A DNA stretch of 64,000 nucleotides, from contig DASRUN010000066.1 in NCBI GenBank assembly GCA_035655435.1, forward strand, positions 1 to 64,000, written 5' to 3'. Source of the stretch: UBA493 sp035655435. GTDB taxonomy: Archaea; Iainarchaeota; Iainarchaeia; Iainarchaeales; Iainarchaeaceae. Within the stretch, counting starts at the first letter, position 1; each line of letters opens with the position of its first letter. Of this stretch, positions 24,068-32,172 are shown piece by piece. The notes below the pieces were generated by a model, which saw only the letters and a program-made list of their open reading frames with translations, ran no database searches and was not told where the DNA came from. The translations under genes were made by a program, and so were the position numbers.

Positions 24068-24781
24068 GTGGATATGCAGGAAAAACGTTATCACGTCGGA
24101 ATTATTCCCGATGGGAATAGAAGATGGGCAATGGAAAATAATGAGTTGCCCAGCGAAGGCCACAAAATAGGCGCAAGAAAAATGGAGCTTTTTGTTGATT
24201 GGGCAATGAAAAAGCCGAACATCAATGAGATCAGCATTTATGGTTTGAGCGAGGAGAATTTCAAAAGGAATCCCGCGGAACTTTCAAGGCTTTATGATAT
24301 TTATTATGACGGTCTCATGAGGCTTCTTGAATCAAAACAGATCCACGACCAAAAAGTGAATGTGAATTTTGTTTCCACTAACCATCAAAAGGTTCCGAAG
24401 AATATTGTTGATGTGTGCAAGGAACTCAAAAGCGAAACAAAGTTTTATGGAAATAAAGTTTTGAATATCCTGCTTGGTTATACCGGACAGAGTGAAATCC
24501 TTAGAAGCGTTTCAAGCCCCATGAACAGAGTTAAGAATCTTTTTTTCGGTTTGAATGAAACAGATGTTTCAAGGCATCTTGGCGTGAAAAGAGAATGCGA
24601 TCTTGTAATAAGGACAGGGGAAGAGGAAGCAAAAAGGGAAGCAAAGTCCGGCTTTTTGTTATGGCAAAGCGCTTATTCTGAATATTATCACATTCCAAAG
24701 TACTGGCCGCAGGTTGAGGAACAGGATTTTGATTTGGCGTGGAGTTATTTCGAGCACGCGAGAAAGCTTAAGGGGAAATAA
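24068..24781 (+). CDS. uppS: cis-Polyprenyl diphosphate synthase (UppS-like)
   Basis: 237 aa (GTG 24068; ATG 24074 is an alternative). IIPDGNRRWA is the diphosphate-binding motif, SIYGLSEENFKRN the catalytic loop, and CDLVIRTGEE...GFLLWQSAYSEYY the C-terminal signature. It adds isopentenyl units in cis to build the lipid carrier for glycan transfer. It lies 29 nt after the geranylgeranyl reductase gene. Confidence 0.92.
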   Translation: MDMQEKRYHVGIIPDGNRRWAMENNELPSEGHKIGARKMELFVDWAMKKPNINEISIYGLSEENFKRNPAELSRLYDIYYDGLMRLLESKQIHDQKVNVNFVSTNHQKVPKNIVDVCKELKSETKFYGNKVLNILLGYTGQSEILRSVSSPMNRVKNLFFGLNETDVSRHLGVKRECDLVIRTGEEEAKREAKSGFLLWQSAYSEYYHIPKYWPQVEEQDFDLAWSYFEHARKLKGK

Positions 24782-24786
24782 AATTT

Positions 24787-25422
24787 TTATTTCAAAACTT
24801 TTCCGGTTTGCATATACCACAAATACAGATCCAATTGCGAGTGGTTAAGTGAAACTTTTTCAGCGAATTTGTCAAGACGAGATTCTATCTTCAAATAATT
24901 TTTTGAGTTGACTGTTTTTGGTCTTTCGGGAATTATTGAATATTCCGCAAGAAGGTTCACAACATGTTTGTCCAGGATTGCAACATTGTTGCTTCCCGTA
25001 TTTCTGAGAAAATGCGAAGCCTCTTTGAAGGCGAATCCTTTCACGTTTTTTGCGAGATATTCGCGCGCAATTCTATCATTTTCAAATTCAGAAATTTTTT
25101 CCTTCAAACCAAAGTGTTTTCTTGCATCAACAATGAATTCCGCGCGCCGATTGTAAAATCTTGAACCTGCTTTTTTGAGTGTCTGCACAAGTTTTTTTGG
25201 GGAAAGATTATAGAAGCCGTCAAAGCCAACCGCTTTCTGCACGCGCAACCCCATTTCGGAGCTTGTATTTGCCGTGAGAATGCAGAAGCAGAGTTCGGAG
25301 AACCATTCTTCTTCGCTTTTGTTTTTGAATTCCTGAAACTCATTATATCGCGAAATGACCTGTTTCCCGATAGCACCGTTCTGTAATCCTTTTACTTTTG
25401 ATGCAAGAATCCGCGGGTTCAT
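24787..25422 (-). CDS. ogg: 8-oxoguanine DNA glycosylase/lyase (Ogg2 type)
   Basis: 211 aa, helical. The HhH region and active site read KGFAFKEASHFLRNTGSNNVAILDKHV: Lys in FAFKEAS and the Asp in ILDKH are the catalytic pair of Ogg2. It is as short as archaeal Ogg2 enzymes, lacking the N-terminal domain of Ogg1. It removes 8-oxoG and cuts the strand by beta-elimination. It is encoded just downstream of the riboflavin genes on the same strand (25-nt gap) and may share their mRNA. Confidence 0.87.
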   Translation of the reverse strand: MNPRILASKVKGLQNGAIGKQVISRYNEFQEFKNKSEEEWFSELCFCILTANTSSEMGLRVQKAVGFDGFYNLSPKKLVQTLKKAGSRFYNRRAEFIVDARKHFGLKEKISEFENDRIAREYLAKNVKGFAFKEASHFLRNTGSNNVAILDKHVVNLLAEYSIIPERPKTVNSKNYLKIESRLDKFAEKVSLNHSQLDLYLWYMQTGKVLK

Positions 25423-25447
25423 GTATGGAATTTATTGGAAAATGTAA

Positions 25448-25840
25448 TTAAAGCATTCTAACAACGGATTCTACAGCTCTTGCGGCAAATTCCTTTGCAC
25501 GGCCATTTGCCTGCGCTTGTGTCATTCGCGGACCTGAAATTCCATAACCGACAGGCTTGTCGAATTTGAGCGAGAGCTCTGCAATTTTTTCTGCTGCAGT
25601 ATAGGAAATGATTTCGTCGTGGCTTGTTTCGCCCTGGACAACTGCTCCGAGGACAATTGCACAATCAATGTCCTGGCGCGCAAGAAGCCTTTGCAATGGA
25701 AGCGGGACATCAAAGGCACCGGTAACGTAAACAATTTCTTTCACATTCAACCCGTTTTTTTCCGCGGCCTTTTTTGCAGTTGCGAGCATCAAATCCGTAA
25801 TTTCTTTATGAAAATCTGCTACAACAATGCCAAGATTCAT
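25448..25840 (-). CDS. ribH: 6,7-dimethyl-8-ribityllumazine synthase
   Basis: 130 aa. TGAFDVPLPLQ, IVLGAVVQGETSHDEII and PVGYGISGPRMTQAQA match lumazine synthase in order, including the catalytic His of SHDE. It condenses ribityl-aminouracil with butanone phosphate. The family's usual Gly-rich N-terminus is short here, as in other archaea. Its start codon overlaps (ATGA) a small ORF that carries a second copy of its own first codons. Confidence 0.9.
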   Translation of the reverse strand: MNLGIVVADFHKEITDLMLATAKKAAEKNGLNVKEIVYVTGAFDVPLPLQRLLARQDIDCAIVLGAVVQGETSHDEIISYTAAEKIAELSLKFDKPVGYGISGPRMTQAQANGRAKEFAARAVESVVRML

Positions 25841-25944
25841 TCAAATTCCCCCGTTCTCTTTCTTTTTGGTGCAGATTTTTCTTTCTCTAGGAAAGAGAAA
25901 GAAAAAGGTGCGTGAAAATCCGCTACAACAATTCCTAAATTCAT
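25837..25944 (-). pseudogene. Duplicated 5' end of ribH with hairpin insert
   Basis: The ATG at 25944, 2 nt after the ribC stop, starts MNLGIVVADFH, the same 11 residues as ribH. The two 33-bp copies differ only at synonymous positions. The frame then runs through an insert to a stop overlapping the ribH ATG (35 codons in all). The insert contains a 13-bp perfect hairpin (25876-25888 with 25894-25906). It looks like the original ribH start, split from the rest by an insertion or left by a tandem duplication. Confidence 0.6.
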
Positions 25945-25946
25945 TT

Positions 25947-26441
25947 TCAAAGCCTCACTTTAGGTGCATTTTCTTTTCCCTGTCTTTCTCCGGAGCCGGC
26001 TCTTTTATCCAACTCTTCCTGTGCAAAGAGCATCCAAAGCAAATTCAATGCATGCTTTGAAACTCTATTGCGCATTATTGATGCAAGTTCTCCCGCGGTT
26101 TTCCCCTCATCCTCGTGGACGAATGCCTCGAGCACAATTTTTTTTGTCATCAATTGTATTTGGCCGATTCCGAGAGAAGCTTCATGCGAACATTGCTTAT
26201 CAATGGGCATTGAACCAGGCATCCCCAAAGCCAATCCGGCTCTACACCCTTCATCAAGGAGATTGAGCATTGCGAGAGGGATGTCTTTTACTCCTGGAAC
26301 TGTTCTTTTTTTTATTTCAATTTCCCAATTTTTTTCTTTGGCATTTTTTTCCATTGTTTCAATTGCTATTTTCCCCATATCTCCCCGCGAGAACATTGTG
26401 TCGATAACGGCAATTTTCGTTTTGAGTTTTTTTTCACTCAT
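25947..26441 (-). CDS. ribC: Archaeal-type riboflavin synthase
   Basis: 164 aa from ATG 26441; an upstream ATG at 26456 adds five residues inside ribK. IAVIDTMFSRGDMG, RTVPGVKDIPLAML and GMPGSMPIDKQCSHEASLGI are the hallmarks of the archaeal riboflavin synthase, which is related to lumazine synthase rather than to the bacterial RibE. It dismutates lumazine to riboflavin. A Lys/Arg-rich tail ends the protein. It overlaps the upstream kinase gene by 8 bp. Confidence 0.9.
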   Translation of the reverse strand: MSEKKLKTKIAVIDTMFSRGDMGKIAIETMEKNAKEKNWEIEIKKRTVPGVKDIPLAMLNLLDEGCRAGLALGMPGSMPIDKQCSHEASLGIGQIQLMTKKIVLEAFVHEDEGKTAGELASIMRNRVSKHALNLLWMLFAQEELDKRAGSGERQGKENAPKVRL

Positions 26442-27084
26442 CACGCTGCACCTCAACTATTGATCCTGTTTTTAGCAAAAGTTTTTTTCTCAGCGAAACC
26501 GGCGCAATAATTTCAAGCACATTATCCGGATGATTTGTTCGATGCGGAATTATTGCAACACATTTTTCCTTTTTGTTGAGGATGCATTTCCAGCAGTTTA
26601 TTCCGCCGAACGTTCTTTCCTTACTTTTGAACCCTTCGACTTTTAGTGGTTCCGTGGAAGTGAAAACATTTCTTTCCGCCGGGTCTACAATAAGATTCAG
26701 TGTGCCGGGAAAAATTTCAAATCCAAATAAATCCGAAAATTGTTTTTTGTACTGCGGGATCTGCGTGTAATAAGATCCCTCTCCAAGACCGTCGACAACC
26801 TTTCCTTTAAGGGAAAATTTTTTCTTTGAAAAAAGTTCGCGCAATTCCAAATAGAATGATTCCAGTTCTTTTCTCCCCTGCTCGGAAAAGGAAACCTCTA
26901 TTCCTGAATTGGAAACATTTCTAATAATTATTTTTTCTTCCTCGAGTTCGCGCAATTTTCGGGAAATTGATTGCTGCGAAAATCCGGTTAATTGTGCGAG
27001 TTCGGAAGTGGACATAAATGTTTTTCCGTGCAAACCCGCTTTTTTTGCAAGCAATAGTGCGAGGCCGAAGTTCTCCTCTTTCAT
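26434..27084 (-). CDS. rbkR: HTH-fused CTP-dependent riboflavin kinase (RbkR type)
   Basis: 216 aa. Residues ~20-60 are a winged helix (MSTSELAQLTGFSQQSISRKLRELEEE). Residues ~90-215 are the archaeal riboflavin kinase with GKVVDGLGEGSYYTQIPQY and FPGTLNLIVD, using CTP to make FMN. The fused form is known as a regulator-enzyme of riboflavin genes, and here it heads the ribK-ribC-ribH operon. A dyad in its own leader is a candidate operator. Confidence 0.9.
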   Translation of the reverse strand: MKEENFGLALLLAKKAGLHGKTFMSTSELAQLTGFSQQSISRKLRELEEEKIIIRNVSNSGIEVSFSEQGRKELESFYLELRELFSKKKFSLKGKVVDGLGEGSYYTQIPQYKKQFSDLFGFEIFPGTLNLIVDPAERNVFTSTEPLKVEGFKSKERTFGGINCWKCILNKKEKCVAIIPHRTNHPDNVLEIIAPVSLRKKLLLKTGSIVEVQRDE

Positions 27085-27087
27085 AGT

Positions 27088-27108
27088 GTAATTTCCCGGA
27101 AGAATTAC
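27088..27108. promoter_or_regulatory. Candidate RbkR operator
   Basis: GTAATT (27088-27093) and AATTAC (27103-27108) form a 6-bp dyad with 9-bp spacing, 4 nt upstream of the rbkR start and next to a TTTTTAA TATA-like element on the minus strand. Position suggests autoregulation by RbkR and FMN (inference). Confidence 0.5.
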
Positions 27109-27143
27109 TTAAAAATGGGTTGGTTACCGAAAATGAGTAATGG

Positions 27144-28229
27144 TTATTTCTTTTTCGCGGTTTCCGGATAAGAGCCCTGCGGCGGGAATGCAAAATCTAT
27201 TTTGGCTTTTTCGAATTGCTTTTTGATTTCAAGGTTTATTTCGCTCATAACCTCGAATTTTCGATCTTGATTTTTTATGTGGTAAGCAAACCAGATGTTG
27301 AGTGCTGAGCCCCCATATTCCTTGAATACTGCGCGAATTTCATCGTGGTCTGTATCCGGATGCTTTTTCACGATCTCTTTGAGGAGACGGATTGCCTCCT
27401 GAATTTTTTCGAAAGAAGTGCTGTACGACATTCCAAGGGTTACTGAAATCCTTCTCGCCGGCTCGGAAGTGATGTTCAAAATTTCAGCCTGTGCAACTTT
27501 TGCGTTTGGAATAATATTCAGGCGATTGTCCCAATCGCGGATGCGCGTATATCTTATTCCGACTGATTCAACGGTTCCTTCAACGCCCGCGACTTTAATT
27601 GAATCACCCACAATAAATGGCTTTGAAACGAAAATGCTGAGGCCGCCAAAAACATCTTCCACGGTTTTTTGTGCCGCAAATGCAATGGCCAAACCCCCGA
27701 TTCCGAGACCTGCGATTAACGGAAGAACATCAACCCCGAAGTTTGAAAGAATTAATAGGAATGCTATGACAACAACCGCGACTTTTGCCACTTTTCTTAG
27801 TATTGGAACCAATTGGTCATCAAGTTTTGATTCTGTTTTTGCGGAAAGCGGGATGATTATGTGCTCAATGAAACCGTCTATCAGGCGGAGGGCAAGCCAC
27901 ATTAAATCAAGGAGTATTAACGCTTCAATTGCCGCTCCAAAATTGTTTGTTATAAAATCCGCATTTGGAGTGAGGAACTGGTATCCAATATTCAGGCCGA
28001 TTATGAAGCCGAAAAAAGTGAGGGGCTTTTCGATTGCCTCTATTATAAGGTCATCAAATTGGTTTTGGGTTTTTGAGGCTATTATTGTGCCGTATTTTTT
28101 GATGAAAAAATAGAGTATTTTTGCGGCGAGCGCGGAGCCTATTATAATGCCGGAAAAAACAAGGTATTGGCTTATTGTAGAACCGAAATAAACATTGTTT
28201 ACAAATTCAGGGAAGGTTTCAAACACCAT
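27144..28229 (-). CDS. mscS: MscS-family mechanosensitive channel
   Basis: 361 aa. Five membrane segments; the last, LPLIAGLGIGGLAIAFAAQKTVEDVFGGLSI, is the Gly/Ala-rich pore helix TM3 of MscS, followed by the beta domain (FIVGDSIKVAGVEGTVESVGIRYTRIRDWDN). It opens on osmotic downshock. Larger than E. coli MscS owing to extra N-terminal helices, a common variant. Confidence 0.92.
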   Translation of the reverse strand: MVFETFPEFVNNVYFGSTISQYLVFSGIIIGSALAAKILYFFIKKYGTIIASKTQNQFDDLIIEAIEKPLTFFGFIIGLNIGYQFLTPNADFITNNFGAAIEALILLDLMWLALRLIDGFIEHIIIPLSAKTESKLDDQLVPILRKVAKVAVVVIAFLLILSNFGVDVLPLIAGLGIGGLAIAFAAQKTVEDVFGGLSIFVSKPFIVGDSIKVAGVEGTVESVGIRYTRIRDWDNRLNIIPNAKVAQAEILNITSEPARRISVTLGMSYSTSFEKIQEAIRLLKEIVKKHPDTDHDEIRAVFKEYGGSALNIWFAYHIKNQDRKFEVMSEINLEIKKQFEKAKIDFAFPPQGSYPETAKKK

Positions 28230-28392
28230 GAATCAAAACGCATGCAAAATTTATTAAAGCTTTACCCGGCTAAATTAGCCCTAATGTTACCTTTAAATTC
28301 CTTTCCCTAATAGAATTCTTAGAATTAGTAATTATCGAATTTATTTGGTGAGTCGGCAACAGAGCTTTTTGTTTAAAACAACAGTTATCTAG

Positions 28393-28399
28393 GTTTAAA
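28393..28399 (+). promoter_or_regulatory. TATA box of the rpo operon
   Basis: GTTTAAA lies ~45 nt before the rpoH start at 28440 and ~25 nt before a possible transcription start near 28420. The region 28230-28392 is non-coding, AT-rich, and contains the palindrome AATTCT-TAGAATT (about 28312-28324). Confidence 0.5.
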
Positions 28400-28439
28400 C
28401 GTGCTTTTGCCGCTCTTTAATGGGTTGGTTCGCTTGGGT

Positions 28440-28667
28440 ATGGAAAAGGTTGCAGATCATTTTTTGGTTTCCAAGCACGAAATTGTGCCTTTGGAAAGAT
28501 TGGAAGAAGTTTTCAAAAAATTCGGTTCTAAAGCCGAGAAATTCCCGCAAATTCTTGTTGATGATCCGGCGGTTGAGGAAATAGGCGCAAAAAGAGGGGA
28601 CATGATTAAAATAACAAGAAAGAGCCAGACAGCAGGAACAAGCATTTACTTTAGGATTGTGGTTTAA
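28440..28667 (+). CDS. rpoH: RNA polymerase subunit H (Rpb5 C-terminal type)
   Basis: 75 aa from ATG 28440 (MEKVADHFLVSKHEIVPLERLEEVFKKFG). A GTG at 28401 would add 13 residues, unusual for the family. HxxVP-type motif (KHEIVPLE), then DDPAVEEIGAKRGDMIKITR, and YFRIVV at the end: all Rpb5 signatures. First gene of the RNA polymerase operon. Confidence 0.92.
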   Translation: MEKVADHFLVSKHEIVPLERLEEVFKKFGSKAEKFPQILVDDPAVEEIGAKRGDMIKITRKSQTAGTSIYFRIVV

Positions 28668-28668
28668 T

Positions 28669-30132
28669 TTGGTTGACGGTTGGGCGGTAATAGATTCTTA
28701 TTTTAGGGACAAAAACATTGCCCAAATGGAAATAGATTCGTTCAACCAGTTTGTGGAAAAAAAACTCGATGAAATAATTGCGGAAAACAAGGAAGTTGTT
28801 CCGAAAATCGAGGAAGTAAAAGTTCAATTTGACAAAATTTCCGTTATAAAACCGCGCATAGTGGAAGCTGACGGCTCTCCTAGAAACGAATTTTTCCCAA
28901 TGGAAGCAAGATTGAGAAATAGAACTTATTCAAGCCCGATTTTTTTGACAATGAAACTTTTGAGAAGAGATGTTGAACAGGATAAAAAACAAACTTACAT
29001 CGGAGAGCTTCCTGTAATGTTGAAAAGCAATTTGTGCTGGTTGAACGGTAAAACAAACGAAGAACTTATTGAAATGGGCGAAGATCATCTTGATTTCGGC
29101 GGATATTTCATTGTAAACGGTTCTGAAAAAGCGTTGATGACACAGGAAGTTCTTGCATCCGACAGGGTTATTGTTTCTGAACAATCCGATAGAATTGTCG
29201 CGGAAGTTATTTCAACAAGGGGAGCTTTCAAAGGAAGGGTTAGAATTCTTAGAACTCCTGACGGAATTTTGAATGTTACATTTCCTGCTTCCCCTAGAAA
29301 ATTAAAATTATTTGTTTTGCTCAAAGCACTTGGATTGAGAAGCCCGCAAACAATTAAGGAAGCTTTCATTGAACAACAGGAAATTCAAAATGATGTTTTG
29401 ATTAACATTGAAAATCTTTTGGTTAAGAGCGAGAAGGAAGCACTTGATAAAATCGGAAAGTTTGTTGCACCCGGACAAGTGGAAGAATACAGGTTGAGAA
29501 GAGCCCAGGAAGTTATTGATGCATTCTTATTGCCGCACATTGGACAGGATCAAAAAGACAGATTGGCAAAAGCATATTATTTGGTTATGATGGCAACCAA
29601 GGCAATTGAAAAAGCCTACAAATTGAGAGAAGAAGATGACAAAGATCATTACGCAAACAAGAGATTGGAATTGTCGGGAAAATTAATGGAACACTTGTTC
29701 AGATATTCTTTCAAATATTTCATCAAGGATTTGAAATTCCAAATTGACAGAACAGTTACAAGGAGAAGAAAACTTAACATTTCAACAATTGTAAGACCGG
29801 GCGCGGTTTCGGAAAGAATCAGATTTGCAATGAGCACAGGAAATTGGATTGGACGCGCTACAGGAGTTTCAAAATTCATGGATCGAGTAAATTATTTATC
29901 TCCATTAACGGATTTGAGAAAAGTAAAAAGCCCATTGGATAAAAACAGGGAACTTTATGAAGCAAGAGATGTTCACGGAACGCATTGGGGAAGATTGTGC
30001 GCAATAGAAACTCCTGACGGACCGCAATGTGGGTTGGTAAAAAATCTTGCATTGATGGCAGAGGTTACGGTTGAAACGGATGAAGAGCCGATTGAAAAAT
30101 TGTTGAAGGATATGGGCGTGAAATTAAGATGA
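28669..30132 (+). CDS. rpoB'': RNA polymerase subunit B'' (split Rpb2, N-terminal part)
   Basis: 487 aa from TTG 28669 (MVDGWAVIDSYFRDKNIAQ), 1 nt after rpoH; a TTG at 28657 inside rpoH is possible. It holds the protrusion, lobe and fork domains: DFGGYFIVNGSEKALMTQE, and near the end HGTHWGRLCAIETPDGPQCGLVKNLALMA. The Rpb2 chain is split here, as in many Euryarchaeota. A small ORF begins with an ATG that overlaps its stop codon. Confidence 0.95.
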   Translation: MVDGWAVIDSYFRDKNIAQMEIDSFNQFVEKKLDEIIAENKEVVPKIEEVKVQFDKISVIKPRIVEADGSPRNEFFPMEARLRNRTYSSPIFLTMKLLRRDVEQDKKQTYIGELPVMLKSNLCWLNGKTNEELIEMGEDHLDFGGYFIVNGSEKALMTQEVLASDRVIVSEQSDRIVAEVISTRGAFKGRVRILRTPDGILNVTFPASPRKLKLFVLLKALGLRSPQTIKEAFIEQQEIQNDVLINIENLLVKSEKEALDKIGKFVAPGQVEEYRLRRAQEVIDAFLLPHIGQDQKDRLAKAYYLVMMATKAIEKAYKLREEDDKDHYANKRLELSGKLMEHLFRYSFKYFIKDLKFQIDRTVTRRRKLNISTIVRPGAVSERIRFAMSTGNWIGRATGVSKFMDRVNYLSPLTDLRKVKSPLDKNRELYEARDVHGTHWGRLCAIETPDGPQCGLVKNLALMAEVTVETDEEPIEKLLKDMGVKLR

Positions 30133-30254
30133 TTGCAAACCAAATGAGTGGGACCGTAGGTCGCACAGGTCTGACGGCGAACCAAGTGCTGCCGAAGGCG
30201 CACGCTCCCTTCCGAGGAGCACGCTCGGACGCGGAGGTGTTCCCGAATGGTTAA
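30129..30254 (+). CDS. Bridge ORF 1 (41 aa) between rpoB'' and rpoB'
   Basis: ATG 30129 overlaps the rpoB'' stop (ATGA); the ORF runs through the GC-rich insert and ends 8 nt inside rpoB'. The peptide starts MIANQMSGTVGRTGLTANQV. It shares the VTxGR and GLTA-like words with the peptides of the three other inserts. Coupled translation is likely; whether the peptide itself matters is unknown. Confidence 0.5.
   Translation: MIANQMSGTVGRTGLTANQVLPKAHAPFRGARSDAEVFPNG
30148..30246 (+). promoter_or_regulatory. GC-rich leader insert before rpoB' (copy R1)
   Basis: About 100 nt, much richer in G+C than the flanking genes. Hairpins: GACC-GTA-GGTC (30152-30162) and GCTCC/GGAGC (30204-30220). It ends with a full Shine-Dalgarno GGAGGTG (30233-30239), 7 nt before the rpoB' ATG. 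It shares GACCGnAGGTCGCACA, AGGTCTGACGGCG and GCGGAGGTGT with copies R3/R4. Unlike the others I see no CACCTC arm to sequester the ribosome site. Confidence 0.7.
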
Positions 30255-32070
30255 GGAAGCAAAGCAGGCAAAGGTTTACATTAACGGAAGACTTATCGGA
30301 TTCCATCCCGATCCCATGAAATTGACAAGGGAAATTATTGCGCGCAGAAGAGAGTCAAAAATCTCCGAGCAGGCAAATGTTGCTTTCCACGAAGATACAA
30401 ATGAAGTTTACATTAACACAGACGCAGGAAGGGTTCAGAGACCGTTGCTTGTTGTTGAGAACGGAAAATTAAAAATTACCGATGAAATTGTAAAGCAGGT
30501 TAAGGAAGTTAAAAAAACTTGGCAGGATCTTATCCGCGAGGGATATGTTGAATACCTCGATGCGGAAGAAGAGGAAAATGCTTTCATTGCTTCAAACGAA
30601 AAAGAACTCGGAAAAGAGCACACGCATTTGGAAATTGATTCCGCAACAATTTTGAGTGTAATAAGTTCCATGATTCCTTATCTCGAACACAACATGGCGG
30701 GAAAAGCGCTTCACGGAGCAAAAATGTTCAAGCAGGCACAGGGTTTCGGAGCAAGCAATTTTAATCTTAGAAGCGATACTGAAGGATATCTTTTGCATTA
30801 CCCACAAAAATCTTTGGTGAAAACAAAAACAATGCACATGGTTGGATTGAATCAGAGACCGCAAATTCAGAATCTTGTTGTTGCAATAATGCCGTATTAC
30901 GGCTTCAATATTTTGGATGCAGTAATTCTCAATAGAGGCGCTGTGGAAAGAGGAATGGGAAGAAGCTCTTATTTTAGAACTTATGAAAGCGCGGAAAACA
31001 GGTATCCTGGCGGACAGATAGATAAATTTGAAATTCCGACAGAAGAAACCGTCGGATTTTTGGGAGAAGGATTTTACAAAAAGCTTGGTCATGACGGAAT
31101 AATCCAGCTTGAATCCATTGTTGAAGAAAATGATGTTTTGATTGGAAGAACCTCCCCTCCAAGATTTTTGGAAGAAATCAATGAGTTCGGTGTTGTTCAG
31201 GAAAAAAGAAGGGAAACAAGCGTTACAATAAGAAAAGGCAAGGACGGTTTTGTTGACAAAATTTTTGTAACAGAATCGGAAGCCGGAAACAAGCTTGTGA
31301 AAGTTAAAGTTAGAAGCCAGAGAATTCCCGCGCTTGGAGATAAATTCAGTTCAAGGCACGGGCAGAAAGGTGTTGTTGGATTAATTGTTCCTGAGGAAGA
31401 CATGCCTTTTACACCCGATGGAATAAAACCTGATTTGATTTTGAACCCGCACTCTGTTCCTTCAAGAATGACCATTGGACACTTGCTTGAAATGCTTGCG
31501 GGAAAAGCTTCCGCAATGAAAGCAATGCAGATAGACGGAACTCCTTTTGGCGGAGTCAAACAAGCTGAACTTGAAAAAATGCTTGATGCAGCCGGATTAA
31601 GAAAAAATGCAAAAGAAGTTTTTTACGACGGTACAACAGGAAAAAGAATCCAAGGAGAAATTTTTACGGGACCGGTTGCTTATAGAAGATTGTTCCACAT
31701 GACCGCGCACAAAATACAAAGCAGAGCTCGCGGACCGGTTCAGATTTTGACAAGACAGCCTACAGAAGGAAAGGAAAAAGAGGGCGGATTAAGATTTGGA
31801 GAAATGGAAGGAGAAACATTGGTTGGACACGGAGCGGCAATGCTTTTGCAGGAAAAATTCATTGATGATTCCGATAAAGTTACAATGTGGGTTTCCGAAA
31901 CCGCGGGAGTAATAGGATTTGAGGATCAAATCAGAAAAGTGAAGAGGGTTCTTGAGGCAAATGATTCGAAAATTTATCCTGTTGAAATGAGCTATGGTTT
32001 CAAATTATTGCTTGATGAATTGAAAGCTCTTGGAGTATATCCTAAATTGATTTTGACGGACAAGGTGTAA
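30247..32070 (+). CDS. rpoB': RNA polymerase subunit B' (split Rpb2, C-terminal part)
   Basis: 607 aa. It carries the hybrid-binding domain with the universal LGDKFSSRHGQKGVVG, then the wall, clamp and anchor. It completes Rpb2 together with B''. Start ATG 30247 (MVKEAKQAKVYINGRLIGFHPDP) is set by the strong upstream Shine-Dalgarno in insert R1. No intein. Confidence 0.95.
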   Translation: MVKEAKQAKVYINGRLIGFHPDPMKLTREIIARRRESKISEQANVAFHEDTNEVYINTDAGRVQRPLLVVENGKLKITDEIVKQVKEVKKTWQDLIREGYVEYLDAEEEENAFIASNEKELGKEHTHLEIDSATILSVISSMIPYLEHNMAGKALHGAKMFKQAQGFGASNFNLRSDTEGYLLHYPQKSLVKTKTMHMVGLNQRPQIQNLVVAIMPYYGFNILDAVILNRGAVERGMGRSSYFRTYESAENRYPGGQIDKFEIPTEETVGFLGEGFYKKLGHDGIIQLESIVEENDVLIGRTSPPRFLEEINEFGVVQEKRRETSVTIRKGKDGFVDKIFVTESEAGNKLVKVKVRSQRIPALGDKFSSRHGQKGVVGLIVPEEDMPFTPDGIKPDLILNPHSVPSRMTIGHLLEMLAGKASAMKAMQIDGTPFGGVKQAELEKMLDAAGLRKNAKEVFYDGTTGKRIQGEIFTGPVAYRRLFHMTAHKIQSRARGPVQILTRQPTEGKEKEGGLRFGEMEGETLVGHGAAMLLQEKFIDDSDKVTMWVSETAGVIGFEDQIRKVKRVLEANDSKIYPVEMSYGFKLLLDELKALGVYPKLILTDKV

Positions 32071-32075
32071 TTGAT

Positions 32076-32171
32076 ATGATGACAAAAATGTTGAACGAAG
32101 CTAGTGTGACCGCAGGTCGTGGCATCGAGCACCGCGAAGATGGCACACCTCTCTCAGCGAGGTGTCGCTGA
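32076..32171 (+). CDS. Bridge ORF 2 (31 aa) between rpoB' and rpoA'
   Basis: ATG 32076, 5 nt after the rpoB' stop, to TGA 32169-32171, one nt before the rpoA' start. The core EASVTAGRGIEHRED is nearly the same as in bridge ORF 4 (EASVTEGRGIEHRED). Its first 13 bases (ATGATGACAAAAA) repeat the start of rpoA' exactly, which suggests the element was inserted into the original rpoA' 5' end. Confidence 0.5.
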   Translation: MMTKMLNEASVTAGRGIEHREDGTPLSARCR

Positions 32172-32172
32172 A
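32097..32172 (+). promoter_or_regulatory. GC-rich leader insert before rpoA' (copy R2)
   Basis: GAAGCTAGTGTGACCGCAGG... matches R4 over about 47 nt with two mismatches. ACACCTC (32145-32151) pairs with GAGGTGT (32159-32165), loop 7 nt; GAGGTG at 32159-32164 is the Shine-Dalgarno of rpoA', 8 nt from its ATG. The ribosome site is therefore buried in a 7-bp hairpin. Confidence 0.75.

Noticed and set aside
25619..26463. Plus-strand ORFs across ribH and ribC
   Set aside because: Antisense shadows of well-recognised enzyme genes.
32119..32172. N-terminal extension of RpoA' by 18 residues
   Set aside because: The codons belong to the shared leader insert in a frame different from its own small ORF, and the Shine-Dalgarno points to ATG 32173.
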